Source: CAVYOE01 sp963770155
Lineage (GTDB): Bacteria; Actinomycetota; Thermoleophilia; Solirubrobacterales; 70-9
Length of the DNA stretch: 64,000 nt
Reading direction: 5' to 3'
Assembly: GCA_963770155.1 (NCBI GenBank)
Contig: CAVYOE010000001.1
Location: 620,001-684,000, forward strand
Shown piece after piece: positions 24,036 to 32,472 of the stretch (position 1 is the stretch's first letter; each line of letters opens with the position of its first letter). The position numbers and the translations under genes are program-made. Under the pieces are notes generated by a model. The model had not been told where the DNA came from. It was given only the letters and a program-made list of their open reading frames with translations, and made no database searches.

Positions 24036-25128
24036 CGCTCGATCGTCTTCAGCACCGAGCGGACCAGCTCGTCACCGAGCAGGTGCGGCTCGAGTCCGAG
24101 GTCGAGGAGCTTGGTGTGGGTCGGGTTGTAGTGGTGCTGCTCGAGCTCGACCCGGGGGTTCTCGACCGACTTGATCTCGACCTGCGTCCCGAGCTCACCG
24201 GCCGCGTGCTGGACCAGTTCGGCGAGCTCGGAGACGGTGAATGACTCCGTGAACTGGTTGAAGACGCGGTAGTCGCCGGCGGTCGCCGGGTTCTCGACCG
24301 CGAGCTCGACGCAGCGCAGCGTGTCGCGGATGTTGAGAAAGCCCCGGGTCTGGCCGCCCTTCCGTAGACGGTGAGCGGGTGGCCGATCACGGCCTGGACG
24401 CAGAAGCGGTTGAGCACCGTGCCGAACATCTCGTCGTAGTCGAAGCGGGTCAGCAGCCGCTCGTCGAGCGCGGTCTCGTCGGTCTCGATCCCGTAGACGA
24501 CTCCCTGGTTGAGGTCGGTCGCGGCCAGGCCCCAGATGCGGCAAGCGAAGTGGATGTTGGTCGAGTCGTGGACCTTGGAGCAGTGGTAGAGGGACCCCGG
24601 GAGCTTCGGGAACGGCAGCGTGTCCTTTCGCCCTTTGTGGTCGATCTCGATGTAGCCCTCCTCGATGTCGATGTTGGGAGTGCCGTACTCCCCCATCGTC
24701 CCGAGCTTGACCAGGTGCGCTTCCGGGAAACGGTCACGCAGGCTGAACAGCAGGTTGAGGTTGCCGATCACGTTCGCCTGCTGGGTCTCGACCGCGTTTT
24801 CGCGCGAGGCCATCGAGTAGGGCGCCGAGGGCTGTTCGCCGTAGTGGATAACCGCCTCTGGCTCGAACTCGGCCACGACACGGTCGAGGAAGTCCCAGTC
24901 CTCGATCGCTCCGACCACGGGGACGATCTCCTTGCCGGAGACGTCCTTCCAGGCCGCGACCCGCTCGTCGAGCGTCGGGATGGGCGTCAGGGAATCGCTA
25001 CCGGCCTTCTCGACCCAACGGCGGCGCGAGAAGTTGTCTACGACGGTGACGTCGTGGCCTTTGGCCGAGAAACGCATCGCGGTCGGCCAGCCCAGATACC
25101 CGTCACCGCCGAGTATCAGTACGCGCAT
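23957..25128 (-). pseudogene. UDP-sulfoquinovose synthase (SQD1 type), one frameshift
   Basis: An NAD-dependent epimerase-family enzyme that makes UDP-sulfoquinovose from UDP-glucose and sulfite. The first ~256 codons (25128-24361) match plant/cyanobacterial SQD1 closely: LILGGDGYLGWPTA, HYGEQPSAPYSMASR, LVKLGTMGEYGTPNIDIEEG, the catalytic YHCSK, ATDLNQGVVYGI and FCVQAVIGHPLTVYG. At about 24360 the frame breaks; the expected continuation KGGQTRGFLNIRDTL runs on in another frame to the TAG at 23957. A single base missing in GGAAGGG would explain it. Repaired, the protein would be about 390 residues, the normal size. The lesion may be a sequence error. Confidence 0.85.
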
Positions 25129-25138
25129 GAGGCGTGGC

Positions 25139-25144
25139 AGGGTA
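25139..25144 (-). promoter_or_regulatory. -10 box of the SQD1-type gene
   Basis: TACCCT on the minus strand, 10 bases before ATG 25128; slightly wider spacing than the 6-9 seen elsewhere. Confidence 0.35.
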
Positions 25145-25160
25145 GCGGTTGGGCCTGTCC

Positions 25161-25166
25161 TATCCT
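25161..25166 (+). promoter_or_regulatory. -10 box of the DUF2304-GT2 fusion gene
   Basis: TATCCT, 9 bases before TTG 25176; supports that start over TTG 25149. Confidence 0.45.
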
Positions 25167-25175
25167 CGCGCGACC

Positions 25176-26243
25176 TTGCTCCTGCTCGCGGACATCCTGC
25201 CGCCTGAGCTGACTGCGCTGAGGCTCTCCGGCCTCGTGCTTGCGGTCGGCATGCTCGCCTTTGCGATCTACCGGCGGCGCGAGCTCCGCAACGCCGATGT
25301 CCTGATCCTGATCTTCGCGGCGTTCGCTCTCGCGATCGTCGCCGGCACCGAGATTCTGGACCGGCTTCTGGAGGAGCTCTCCTTCGGCCAGGACAATGGC
25401 CGCAGGCTGCTCGGTCTGGTCGTGTTCGCCGTCGTGATCATGTTCGGACTGATCGTCCGCGCGCTCTCGGAGAGCGGCCGGATGAACCGCCAGCTCTCCG
25501 CCCTGCTCGAGGGGCTTGCCTGGGAGGAGTTCCGAGAGGGCGGCATGGCCAAGAAGTTCCGGGGCAGGGTCGGGGTCGTGATCCCGGCCTACAACGAGGC
25601 CGAGAGCGTTGCCGGCGTGGTCAAGGCGATCCCCGGCAAGGTCTGCGGAGTGAAGACCGAGGTGCTCGTTGTCGACGACGGCTCGCGGGACGGCACCGGC
25701 GAGGTCGCCGAGCGCGCCGGGGCGGCCGTTGCCCGTCACGTGATCAACCGCGGGGGTGGCGCCGCCCTCCGCACGGGCTACCGCCTGATGGCGGATGCCG
25801 GGGCCGAGGTGGTCGTGACCCTCGACGCCGACGGCCAGCACCTTCCGTCGGAGATGGAGCGGCTGGTGAAGCCGGTGCTCGACGGGGAAGTCGACGTCGC
25901 CCACGGCTCGCGCGTCCTCGGGCAGGCTGAGCCGAACGCCCGCTCCCGCGAGCTGGGGATCATCTTCTTCAATCGCCTGGTCAGCCTGATCACCAGGACC
26001 AGGGTCTCGGACTGCTCCAACGGTTACCGGGCGGTGCGTGCCTCGGTTCTCCCCCAGCTGGTCCTGCGCCAGGAGCAGTTCCACACCTCCGAGTTCATGA
26101 TCGAGGCGATCAAGCGCGGCATCCCGGCGAAGGAGATCCCGGTGACCGTCGCCAAGCGCACCTACGGCCACTCGAAGAAGCCGGCAGTGGTGCGCTACGG
26201 CCTCGGGTTTGCCAACGCGATCCTGCGTACCTGGCTACGTTGA
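25176..26243 (+). CDS. DUF2304 membrane domain fused to GT2 glycosyltransferase
   Basis: A 355-residue two-domain protein. Residues about 1-115 hold three hydrophobic segments with the DUF2304 layout. Residues about 130-355 are a GT-A family 2 transferase of the DPM1/DPG-synthase type: GVVIPAYNEAESV, VVDDGSRDGT (nucleotide binding), LDADGQHLPSEM (DxD-like metal site), then SDCSNGYRAVRA. Such enzymes move a sugar from a nucleotide to polyprenyl phosphate. DUF2304 proteins are often separate small genes beside a GT2; here they are one chain. TTG 25176 is chosen for its -10 box spacing; TTG 25149 is also in frame. Confidence 0.88.
   Translation: MLLLADILPPELTALRLSGLVLAVGMLAFAIYRRRELRNADVLILIFAAFALAIVAGTEILDRLLEELSFGQDNGRRLLGLVVFAVVIMFGLIVRALSESGRMNRQLSALLEGLAWEEFREGGMAKKFRGRVGVVIPAYNEAESVAGVVKAIPGKVCGVKTEVLVVDDGSRDGTGEVAERAGAAVARHVINRGGGAALRTGYRLMADAGAEVVVTLDADGQHLPSEMERLVKPVLDGEVDVAHGSRVLGQAEPNARSRELGIIFFNRLVSLITRTRVSDCSNGYRAVRASVLPQLVLRQEQFHTSEFMIEAIKRGIPAKEIPVTVAKRTYGHSKKPAVVRYGLGFANAILRTWLR
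26236..26241 (+). promoter_or_regulatory. -10 box of the second RTX-type gene
   Basis: TACGTT, 6 bases before ATG 26248, overlapping the end of the upstream gene. Confidence 0.4.
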
Positions 26244-26247
26244 GCCA

Positions 26248-27168
26248 ATGAGAAGCGCGATTCGACGACGTGGGACCGGTATCACTGTTCTGATCGTTGG
26301 CGCTGCCGCGGCGCTCGGCGGCGCCTCCTCTGCGTTGGGTCAAGAGGTCGTCTTTTCTGTCGATGCACCCGGGGTAGTGGAGGTGGGAACCCCATTTTCA
26401 GCCTCGGCTTCGATCAGCAACGCGGCGGCACCAGGGACGATCAGCTTCAGCGATCTCGATCTGTTCCCCGCTTGCAGTACCCCCACCTCGGATTGCCTGG
26501 GGGGCACGGCAGATCCCGGCGCTTTCACGCTCGCCTCGACCGCGACTGGGATTGCGACCGGCCCCGCGACGAACTGCGCTGGAACCTGGACAGTGGCTCC
26601 GCACTCGCCGGGCCGTTTCTTGTTTTCTCCGCCAAGCCCGCCGGTTTCGGTGCCGGTCGGGTCGAGCTGCGCGATCGTGTTCACGGCGAACCCGCTCGCG
26701 CTCCCCTCTGTCGACGCGAGTAGCGCGCCGCTTACCCAGACGTTTTTCCAGCTCAATTCGCTTGTGCAGCTGTCTCCCAATCCGCCGATCTTTGCCTCGA
26801 TGCACGCCACGGACGAAGTGACGGTGATCGAGGAGCCCCGACTGTCCGTCGGCCCGTCCTGCAAGGGGCGGCCGGCGACGATCGTCGGGACCCAGGGCGC
26901 TGATCGACTTCGCGGGACCGCCGGCAGTGACGTGATCCTCGCGCGGGGAGGCGACGATCACGTCTTCGGCCTTGCGGGCAGCGACCTGCTCTGTGGAGGG
27001 GCCGGGGACGATCGCCTCCGCGGAAACAGGGGGGCGGATCGGATCTTTGGTCAGACCGGTGCCGACCAGATCGAGGGCGGTCGCGGCAGGGACGGATGTA
27101 ACGGCGGCGGCGGCCACCGCGACACCCAGCGCTCCTGTGAGGCACAGATCCCGCCCCGGGGTCGGTGA
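26248..27168 (+). CDS. secreted protein with RTX-type calcium-binding repeats
   Basis: A 306-residue exported protein. A signal peptide covers about residues 1-32 (RRRGTGITVLIVGAAAALGG, cleavage after SSALG). The middle (33-205) is a Ser/Thr/Pro-rich beta-type region with paired cysteines. Residues about 210-295 contain nonapeptide repeats (GTQGADRLRGTAGSDV, GGDDHVFGLAGSDLLCGGAG, GDDRLRGNRGADRIFG) typical of Ca2+ beta-rolls. Repeat architecture is shared with the protein at 5685-6278, including Cys within repeats. The start ATG follows the GT2 gene closely. Function is unknown. Confidence 0.85.
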   Translation: MRSAIRRRGTGITVLIVGAAAALGGASSALGQEVVFSVDAPGVVEVGTPFSASASISNAAAPGTISFSDLDLFPACSTPTSDCLGGTADPGAFTLASTATGIATGPATNCAGTWTVAPHSPGRFLFSPPSPPVSVPVGSSCAIVFTANPLALPSVDASSAPLTQTFFQLNSLVQLSPNPPIFASMHATDEVTVIEEPRLSVGPSCKGRPATIVGTQGADRLRGTAGSDVILARGGDDHVFGLAGSDLLCGGAGDDRLRGNRGADRIFGQTGADQIEGGRGRDGCNGGGGHRDTQRSCEAQIPPRGR

Positions 27169-27169
27169 T

Positions 27170-27445
27170 TCAGATTCGGGGCTGCCGGACCTCCCCGGGG
27201 TCCGGGAGGTAGAGGTCGGTGCCGCAGCGCGGGCAGACCTGGACGTAGAGCTTCAGCGTCTTGTTGCACGCGGGGCAGATCCGCTCCGGTTCGGTCTCCT
27301 CGGAGCGGTAGAGGATCACGGCCACCAGCCCGAACAGCGGCAGGACGGTCCCGACGATGAACCAGATGAAGAAGGAGCTGCCTTTGCCGCGGGCCACCAG
27401 TCCTGTGGCGAGGCCGAAGCTGAGCGCAATGATTAGCCACTGCAT
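27170..27445 (-). CDS. small membrane protein with C-terminal zinc ribbon
   Basis: A 91-residue protein. Two hydrophobic segments (residues about 2-18 and 26-46) are followed by a zinc ribbon with two CxxC pairs (CPACNKTLKLYVQVCPRCG, residues about 58-76). Function is unknown; such fusions are common in actinobacteria. ATG 27445 is chosen because the frame upstream is antisense to the DUF1800 gene. GACAAT 7 bases before the ATG may be its -10 box. Confidence 0.75.
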   Translation of the reverse strand: MQWLIIALSFGLATGLVARGKGSSFFIWFIVGTVLPLFGLVAVILYRSEETEPERICPACNKTLKLYVQVCPRCGTDLYLPDPGEVRQPRI

Positions 27446-27453
27446 GCCTCCGA

Positions 27454-29184
27454 TTGTCGCTGAGCGGGCTAAAGTGGCGGGCGGACGCAGTCGAAGGGAC
27501 CGGAGAGCAGCCTGCTCGGGATTACCCGCAAGCGGAAGGGAACGGCATAGCCGACGCGATCGCCAGATCCGCGCGCAAGCGCAAGCGACGGCGCCGCAAG
27601 AAGCGGCGGCGTAAGCCCCAGGCGGCACATCCGGTTCCGGTCCAGCAGCCGGCGCCTCCGCCACTGCGCAAGCAGCAGTGGATCGTCGGCTGGGACGACA
27701 GCCGCGGGGACGGTCTGGTCCGGGCGGTTTACGACGGAGTCGAGCACGACTCCGCACAGGACCCGGCGACGATTCCGCCACGGCCGCTGCCGACACCGCA
27801 GAACCCGCCCGCACCGAAGGCGCCGCAGCCGATGGGTGTCTACTCGGGACCTTTCGGCCGGATCCAGGCGAACAGGCTGCTGTGGAGAGCCGGCTTCGGC
27901 CCGCGCCCGGGGGAGGCCGCCGGCTTGGCCGATCAGGGCCTCGAAGCCGCCGTCCACTCCCTGACCCGCACCTCCGGCTATCCGAGCTTCAGCGGCCCCG
28001 AGCCCACCGACGGCGACGGCTATCCGATCGCGCCCTACGACGCCTACGGGCACGATCACCTCTGGTGGCTCGATCGCATGGTCCGCTCGAGCCAGCCTCT
28101 GGTCGAGCGGATGGCGCTCGTCTTCCACGATTGGTTCGCGACCTCGAACGAGGCCGTCAACCAGGTACCGCTGATGGTCGGGCAGACGCACCTGTTCCGG
28201 AACCGCTGGGCCGGGTCCTTCCGGACCCTGCTGGAGGAAGTGACCAAGGACCCGGCGATGCTCGTCTTTCTCGACGGGATCTCGAACAGCAGGAACAACC
28301 CGAACGAGAACTACGCACGCGAGGTGATGGAGCTGTTCGCCCTCGGTGCCGATCGTGGCGCCTACACCGAGGACGACATCCGTGAGCTGGCCAAGGCCCT
28401 GACCGGGTGGCGCGCGGACTGGAACGGCGACGAGTGGACCAACTTCCGTTACGACGCGAACCGGCACAGCAACGCGATCAAGTCCGTGTTCAGCTACCCG
28501 CCGTTCAACGTGGCGCCGGGCAATTGGACCTGGCAGGACGCGATCCGGCTGGCGGTCGAACACCCGATGCACCCGTCCTTCTTCGTCGGCAAGTTGTGGA
28601 GCTACTTCGTCCCGGCGGCGCCATCGGAGAGCACGATGAACGCGCTGACCTCCCTCTACACGTCCAACAACTACGAGGTGCGGCCGGTGCTGGAGGCGAT
28701 CCTCATGCACCCGGACTTCTACGAGGGGCCGCCGATGGTGAAGCCGCCGATCGTCTACCTGGCCGGGCTGATGCGCTCGAGCGGCACCTACGTCAACAGC
28801 GAAGATTTCATCTGGGTCTCGAGCGACATGGGGCAACAGCTCTTCTACCCGCCCAATGTCTCGGGCTGGGACGACCAGCGCTGGCTCGACACAAACACGA
28901 TGCGCGGCCGCTGGGAGGCTGTGCGCGAGGTGCTCACCCGCCACCACGCGGACCCCTGGAACGCCCCCTACGACCCGGGCGAGGAGCCTGGCCCGGCTTT
29001 CAACCGCGCGCTCGGCGTCTGGGACTACCCGCCGCTGCGCGCCGAGCACCACTCGGAGATCAACCAGTTCGCCCACAACGCCTTCGGCAGCCTTGCCGAT
29101 TGGCAGAACGGCCCGTACCGCGCGCTGCGCCAGAACGCGCTGCTGCAGCTGATCGCGGTCTGCCCCGACCTGCACCTGAGCTGA
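27454..29184 (+). CDS. DUF1800 domain protein
   Basis: A 576-residue protein. Residues about 40-60 form a very basic stretch (RKRKRRRRKKRRRKPQ). From about 125 on is the DUF1800 domain: ANRLLWRAGFGPRPGEA, MALVFHDWFATSNEAV, the NPNENYAREVMELFALG motif near residue 285, and a C-terminal QQLFYPPNVSGWDDQ and RALRQNALLQLIAVCP. DUF1800 proteins nearly always sit next to a DUF1501 gene and are thought to act together outside the cytoplasm; the activity is unknown. The start is uncertain: TTG 27454 is the first codon and no signal peptide is visible. The stop overlaps the DUF1501 ATG (TGATG). Confidence 0.85.
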   Translation: MSLSGLKWRADAVEGTGEQPARDYPQAEGNGIADAIARSARKRKRRRRKKRRRKPQAAHPVPVQQPAPPPLRKQQWIVGWDDSRGDGLVRAVYDGVEHDSAQDPATIPPRPLPTPQNPPAPKAPQPMGVYSGPFGRIQANRLLWRAGFGPRPGEAAGLADQGLEAAVHSLTRTSGYPSFSGPEPTDGDGYPIAPYDAYGHDHLWWLDRMVRSSQPLVERMALVFHDWFATSNEAVNQVPLMVGQTHLFRNRWAGSFRTLLEEVTKDPAMLVFLDGISNSRNNPNENYAREVMELFALGADRGAYTEDDIRELAKALTGWRADWNGDEWTNFRYDANRHSNAIKSVFSYPPFNVAPGNWTWQDAIRLAVEHPMHPSFFVGKLWSYFVPAAPSESTMNALTSLYTSNNYEVRPVLEAILMHPDFYEGPPMVKPPIVYLAGLMRSSGTYVNSEDFIWVSSDMGQQLFYPPNVSGWDDQRWLDTNTMRGRWEAVREVLTRHHADPWNAPYDPGEEPGPAFNRALGVWDYPPLRAEHHSEINQFAHNAFGSLADWQNGPYRALRQNALLQLIAVCPDLHLS

Positions 29185-30581
29185 TGGCCCACAACCACTG
29201 CCACTGTCGCGATTACTCCCGCTCGCAGCTGCTGCACACCGCCGCAGCCCAGGCCGGCAAGGGCCTGCCCACGATCGAACAAGGGATGCCCACCCCGGCG
29301 GGCACCGGGCTCTCGCGGCGCTCATTCATCCTGCGCAGCGCCGGGCTGGTCCTCTCGGTCTACGGGGCGTCGAAACTGCCGTTCGAGGCACTCGAGGAAG
29401 GGATCGCGAACGCAGCTCCGCCGACCAACCGCGTCCTGGTCTCCCTCTTCTTCGACGGCGGCATCGATTCGCTCAACGTGCTTGCCCCGATCAACGATCC
29501 GATCTACCACGACAAGCGCCCGAACCTGGCCCTCCAGAGCGGCCTCGTGTACGGCGACGCGGCGAACCCCACCAGCGGCGCCGGCCAGCTCTTCTGGCAC
29601 CCGAGCGCGGGAAAGCTCGAGACCCTGCGGGGCGAGGACAAGCTCAGCGTCTTCCCGGCGATCGGCTACGACGACGCCAACCAATCCCATTTCACCTCGC
29701 GCCATTTCTACGAGATCGGTGAGGTCGACGTAGGGGCCAACACCGGCTGGCTCGGCCGCTACATCGACCAGTACGGCAGCGCCGACAACCCCCTCCAGGG
29801 CCTGTCGCTCGACTACGACCTCTCCCCCTCACTCGCGACCGCCAACCATCCGGTCGCCGCGGTCGCATCGGTCACCAACTACGGACTTCCCTCGTGGGCG
29901 GACTACGGCGAAGTCGAGGCCAACATGTACGGCTCCTTCGCCGACTTCGGCGCGGTCGCGTCGGATTCGCCGGCAATGACCCAGGCGCGGCGCGCCACCA
30001 CCCAGACCGCGCAGCTGCGCGAGGAGCTGGCCGGATTCGGCAACCTCGGCACCGATCCGGCCGTGAATGCGCTTTACCCGCCGAACACGGAGCTCTCGCG
30101 CCAGCTGAAGTCGCTCGCGGCGCTGATCGCGGCACCCAATCTGAGCGTGCAGTGCATCACCTTGAACGCGACCGGCGGCTATGACACCCACGCGAACCAA
30201 ACAGGGACGCTGGCCTCCAACCTCCAGCGGACCTGCGACGCAGTGTTCGCCTTCCAACGCGACCTCGAGCAGCGTGGGCTCGACGACCGCGTCCTGGTCA
30301 ACATGTGGAGCGAGTTCGGCCGGCGGCCGAACGAGAACGGCTCCGGCACCGACCACGGTGCGGCAGGCCTTGCGTTCGTGGTCGGTAAGCACGCCGGCGG
30401 CACCATGATCGGCAACTTCCCCGGTCTCACGAACCTCGACGAGGACGACAACCTCGTCCACACCAGCGACTACCGCGCCATGTACTGCACCCTGCTCGAG
30501 AACTGGCTCGGAGTCGGCGACGCCAGTCTGATCATCCCGGGCGGCGCCACGCTCCCCCGCTACTCGGGGCTGATCGACTGA
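29184..30581 (+). CDS. DUF1501 domain protein (Tat-exported)
   Basis: A 465-residue member of the DUF1501 family, distant relatives of sulfatases/alkaline phosphatases. A twin-arginine signal is at about residues 43-65 (LSRRSFILRSAGLVLSVYG). Family features follow: RVLVSLFFDGGIDSLNVLAP, SHFTSRHFYEIGE, TGWLGRYIDQ, LNATGGYDTHANQTG, and the metal-site-like WSEFGRRPNENGSGTDHGAAG near residue 375. A His/Cys-rich N-terminus (MAHNHCHCRDYSRSQ) precedes the Tat signal, which is unusual. It is coupled to DUF1800 (TGATG) and to the cupredoxin gene (ATGA). Confidence 0.92.
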   Translation: MAHNHCHCRDYSRSQLLHTAAAQAGKGLPTIEQGMPTPAGTGLSRRSFILRSAGLVLSVYGASKLPFEALEEGIANAAPPTNRVLVSLFFDGGIDSLNVLAPINDPIYHDKRPNLALQSGLVYGDAANPTSGAGQLFWHPSAGKLETLRGEDKLSVFPAIGYDDANQSHFTSRHFYEIGEVDVGANTGWLGRYIDQYGSADNPLQGLSLDYDLSPSLATANHPVAAVASVTNYGLPSWADYGEVEANMYGSFADFGAVASDSPAMTQARRATTQTAQLREELAGFGNLGTDPAVNALYPPNTELSRQLKSLAALIAAPNLSVQCITLNATGGYDTHANQTGTLASNLQRTCDAVFAFQRDLEQRGLDDRVLVNMWSEFGRRPNENGSGTDHGAAGLAFVVGKHAGGTMIGNFPGLTNLDEDDNLVHTSDYRAMYCTLLENWLGVGDASLIIPGGATLPRYSGLID

Positions 30582-31102
30582 TGCGCAAGGCGCTCGCAGG
30601 GCTCGTTTCCCTTGCCGTCCTCGCCGTCGCCGCTGTGCCCAGCGCCGGCGGTTTCGCCGCCGACATTTCCGGCGGGGATGCGGCGGCAACGGCAGCGAAG
30701 AAGAAAAAGAAGTGCAAGGGCAAGAAACGAAAGACTCGCCGCTGCCGCAGGCGAGCCGCCGGCAGTCCCGCCACTCCCGGCACCGTTCCCGATGACTGCA
30801 CGCCGGCAAGCGCACCCGGGAGACTGGCCGTGTTCGAGGGAACGCCGACCGAGTTCCAGATCAGGCTCTCCCGCAACCCGGTCCGCTGCGGTCATCTGAT
30901 CGTCGAGCAGCAGAACCAGGGCGAGGACCCGCACGACCTCCAGCTCGAGAAGAGCGGCGGCGCCTCATACGGCTTCCCCGAGCTCGCTCCAGGCGGGATC
31001 GCGCGCAAGAACGTCTACCTGGGCAAAGGAAGCTGGACGCTCTACTGCGGCCTCGAGGGACACCGTGCCCTCGGCATGGAGCGGACCCTGACCGTCGACT
31101 AG
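30581..31102 (+). CDS. secreted cupredoxin-like protein with basic Cys-paired stretch
   Basis: A 173-residue exported protein. A signal peptide (about 1-27) precedes a K/R-rich segment with two Cys (KKKKKCKGKKRKTRRCRRRA, residues 40-59). The C-terminal ~100 residues look like a small blue-copper fold: a His in DPHDLQL (about 127) and a C-x4-H-x4-M loop (YCGLEGHRALGM, about 155-166), the usual type 1 copper ligands. It could pass electrons to or from the DUF1501/DUF1800 proteins; that is inference from the operon. The stop TAG is shared with the convergent NDH-2 gene in CTAG. Confidence 0.8.
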   Translation: MRKALAGLVSLAVLAVAAVPSAGGFAADISGGDAAATAAKKKKKCKGKKRKTRRCRRRAAGSPATPGTVPDDCTPASAPGRLAVFEGTPTEFQIRLSRNPVRCGHLIVEQQNQGEDPHDLQLEKSGGASYGFPELAPGGIARKNVYLGKGSWTLYCGLEGHRALGMERTLTVD

Positions 31103-32445
31103 TCGGCCGCGGCCTTGGTGGCCGAGCCGGGCTCTGCCACCGGGCGGTGGCTGCCCCCCTGTGCATAGGTCTCGCTGGAGAGGGGCCGGGGATGGCCGAT
31201 CGAGCCGACCTCGGAGACGTCGCGGCGAAACGGAAGGCTGACCGTCCAGTCCATGATCGCGCGGAGCTTGCGGACCGCGCCCGGGATCTGGCTCAGGTGG
31301 TAGCTGCGGGCCAGCCACCAGGCCAGGAAGCCGGAGAACGTGTAGCGCCCGATCCGGCCGACGGCCTTGTAGCGGCCGAGGTTGACGAAGGCGGTCGAGC
31401 TCTTGTAGGTGAAGCGTTGTCTCTCTCCGACTCCGAGCTCGGCCGCGATGTTCTGGGCCGCGACCTTGGCCTGCCGGATCGCGTGCTGGGCGGTCGGGGG
31501 TGACGTGCCGCCGCCGGGCTCGGGCGCCGCGGCACAGTCGCCGAACGACCAGACGTGCTCGCTGCCCTCGACCCGGAGCTGGTCGTCGACCTTGACCCGG
31601 CCCCGGTCGTCGAGCGGAACGCTCAGGTGCTCGAGGCTCGGATGCGGCCGGACGCCCGCGGTCCACACGACTGTTCGGGTGGGTAGGACCTCTCCGGTGG
31701 AGAGCCTGACGTTGGTCGCCTCGACCGACTCGAGCGTGGTGCCGAGGCGGATCTCGATCCCACGGCCGCGGAGCTCGCGCATTGCGTACTCGGCCAGCTT
31801 CAGGTCGATCTCCGGCAGGACCCGTTCGGTTGCCTCGACCAGGACCCAGCGCATCCCGTGCAAGCGCGCACGGGGGTAGCGTGCCATCGCGTCCACCGCG
31901 AAGTCCTGAAGCTCTGCCAGGGCTTCGAGGCCCGCGTAACCGCCCCCGACGAAGACGTAGGTGAGCAGCTCCTCCCGGCGAGCCGGGTCCTCACTCGCGT
32001 TGGCCGCCTCCAGGGTCTCGACCACGTGGTTGCGGAGCCAAATCGCGTCGGCAAGGCTCTTGAACCCGATTGCGTGGCGATCCAGGCCCGGCACCGGGAG
32101 CACCCGCGAGACCGACCCCACCGAGAGGACCAGCTGGTCGTAGCGGAGCTCCTCGCTCTCACCATCGTGGGTTCGGAGCTCCACGGTGCGGGCGCCGGGG
32201 TCATGTGCGGTGACCGCCCCGATCCGGAGATAGGTGCGGTCGAGGATGTCGCGGAGCGGCGTCGTCACGTGCCGCGGCTCCAGCGTCCCGGCCGCGGCCT
32301 CCGGCAGGAACGGCGTGTAGAGAACGAAGTTGACGTCGTTGACGAGAACGAGGCGCGCCGATTGAGTCGGCAACAGGTGCTCCAGCCGCCGCGCGCAGGT
32401 GGCTCCCGCAAATCCACCACCGGCGATGACGACGTTCCAGGCCAT
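31099..32445 (-). CDS. ndh: type II NADH:quinone dehydrogenase
   Basis: A 448-residue NDH-2 family flavoprotein that oxidises NADH and reduces menaquinone without pumping protons. It has the FAD loop VIAGGGFAGATCARRLE (residues 6-22), the NADH loop YVFVGGGYAGLEALAEL (about 163-179), and the FGDCAAAPEP FAD-contact motif (about 300). C-terminal amphipathic and hydrophobic stretches (FSGFLAWWLARSYHL) would hold it on the membrane. An inverted repeat at 32473-32491 overlies its probable -35 region. A CATACT -10 box sits 6 bases before ATG 32445. Confidence 0.92.
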   Translation of the reverse strand: MAWNVVIAGGGFAGATCARRLEHLLPTQSARLVLVNDVNFVLYTPFLPEAAAGTLEPRHVTTPLRDILDRTYLRIGAVTAHDPGARTVELRTHDGESEELRYDQLVLSVGSVSRVLPVPGLDRHAIGFKSLADAIWLRNHVVETLEAANASEDPARREELLTYVFVGGGYAGLEALAELQDFAVDAMARYPRARLHGMRWVLVEATERVLPEIDLKLAEYAMRELRGRGIEIRLGTTLESVEATNVRLSTGEVLPTRTVVWTAGVRPHPSLEHLSVPLDDRGRVKVDDQLRVEGSEHVWSFGDCAAAPEPGGGTSPPTAQHAIRQAKVAAQNIAAELGVGERQRFTYKSSTAFVNLGRYKAVGRIGRYTFSGFLAWWLARSYHLSQIPGAVRKLRAIMDWTVSLPFRRDVSEVGSIGHPRPLSSETYAQGGSHRPVAEPGSATKAAAD

Positions 32446-32451
32446 GACCGC

Positions 32452-32457
32452 AGTATG
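32452..32457 (-). promoter_or_regulatory. -10 box of the NDH-2 gene
   Basis: CATACT on the minus strand, 6 bases before ATG 32445. Confidence 0.4.
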
Positions 32458-32472
32458 CCCGAACCGTTCCGC

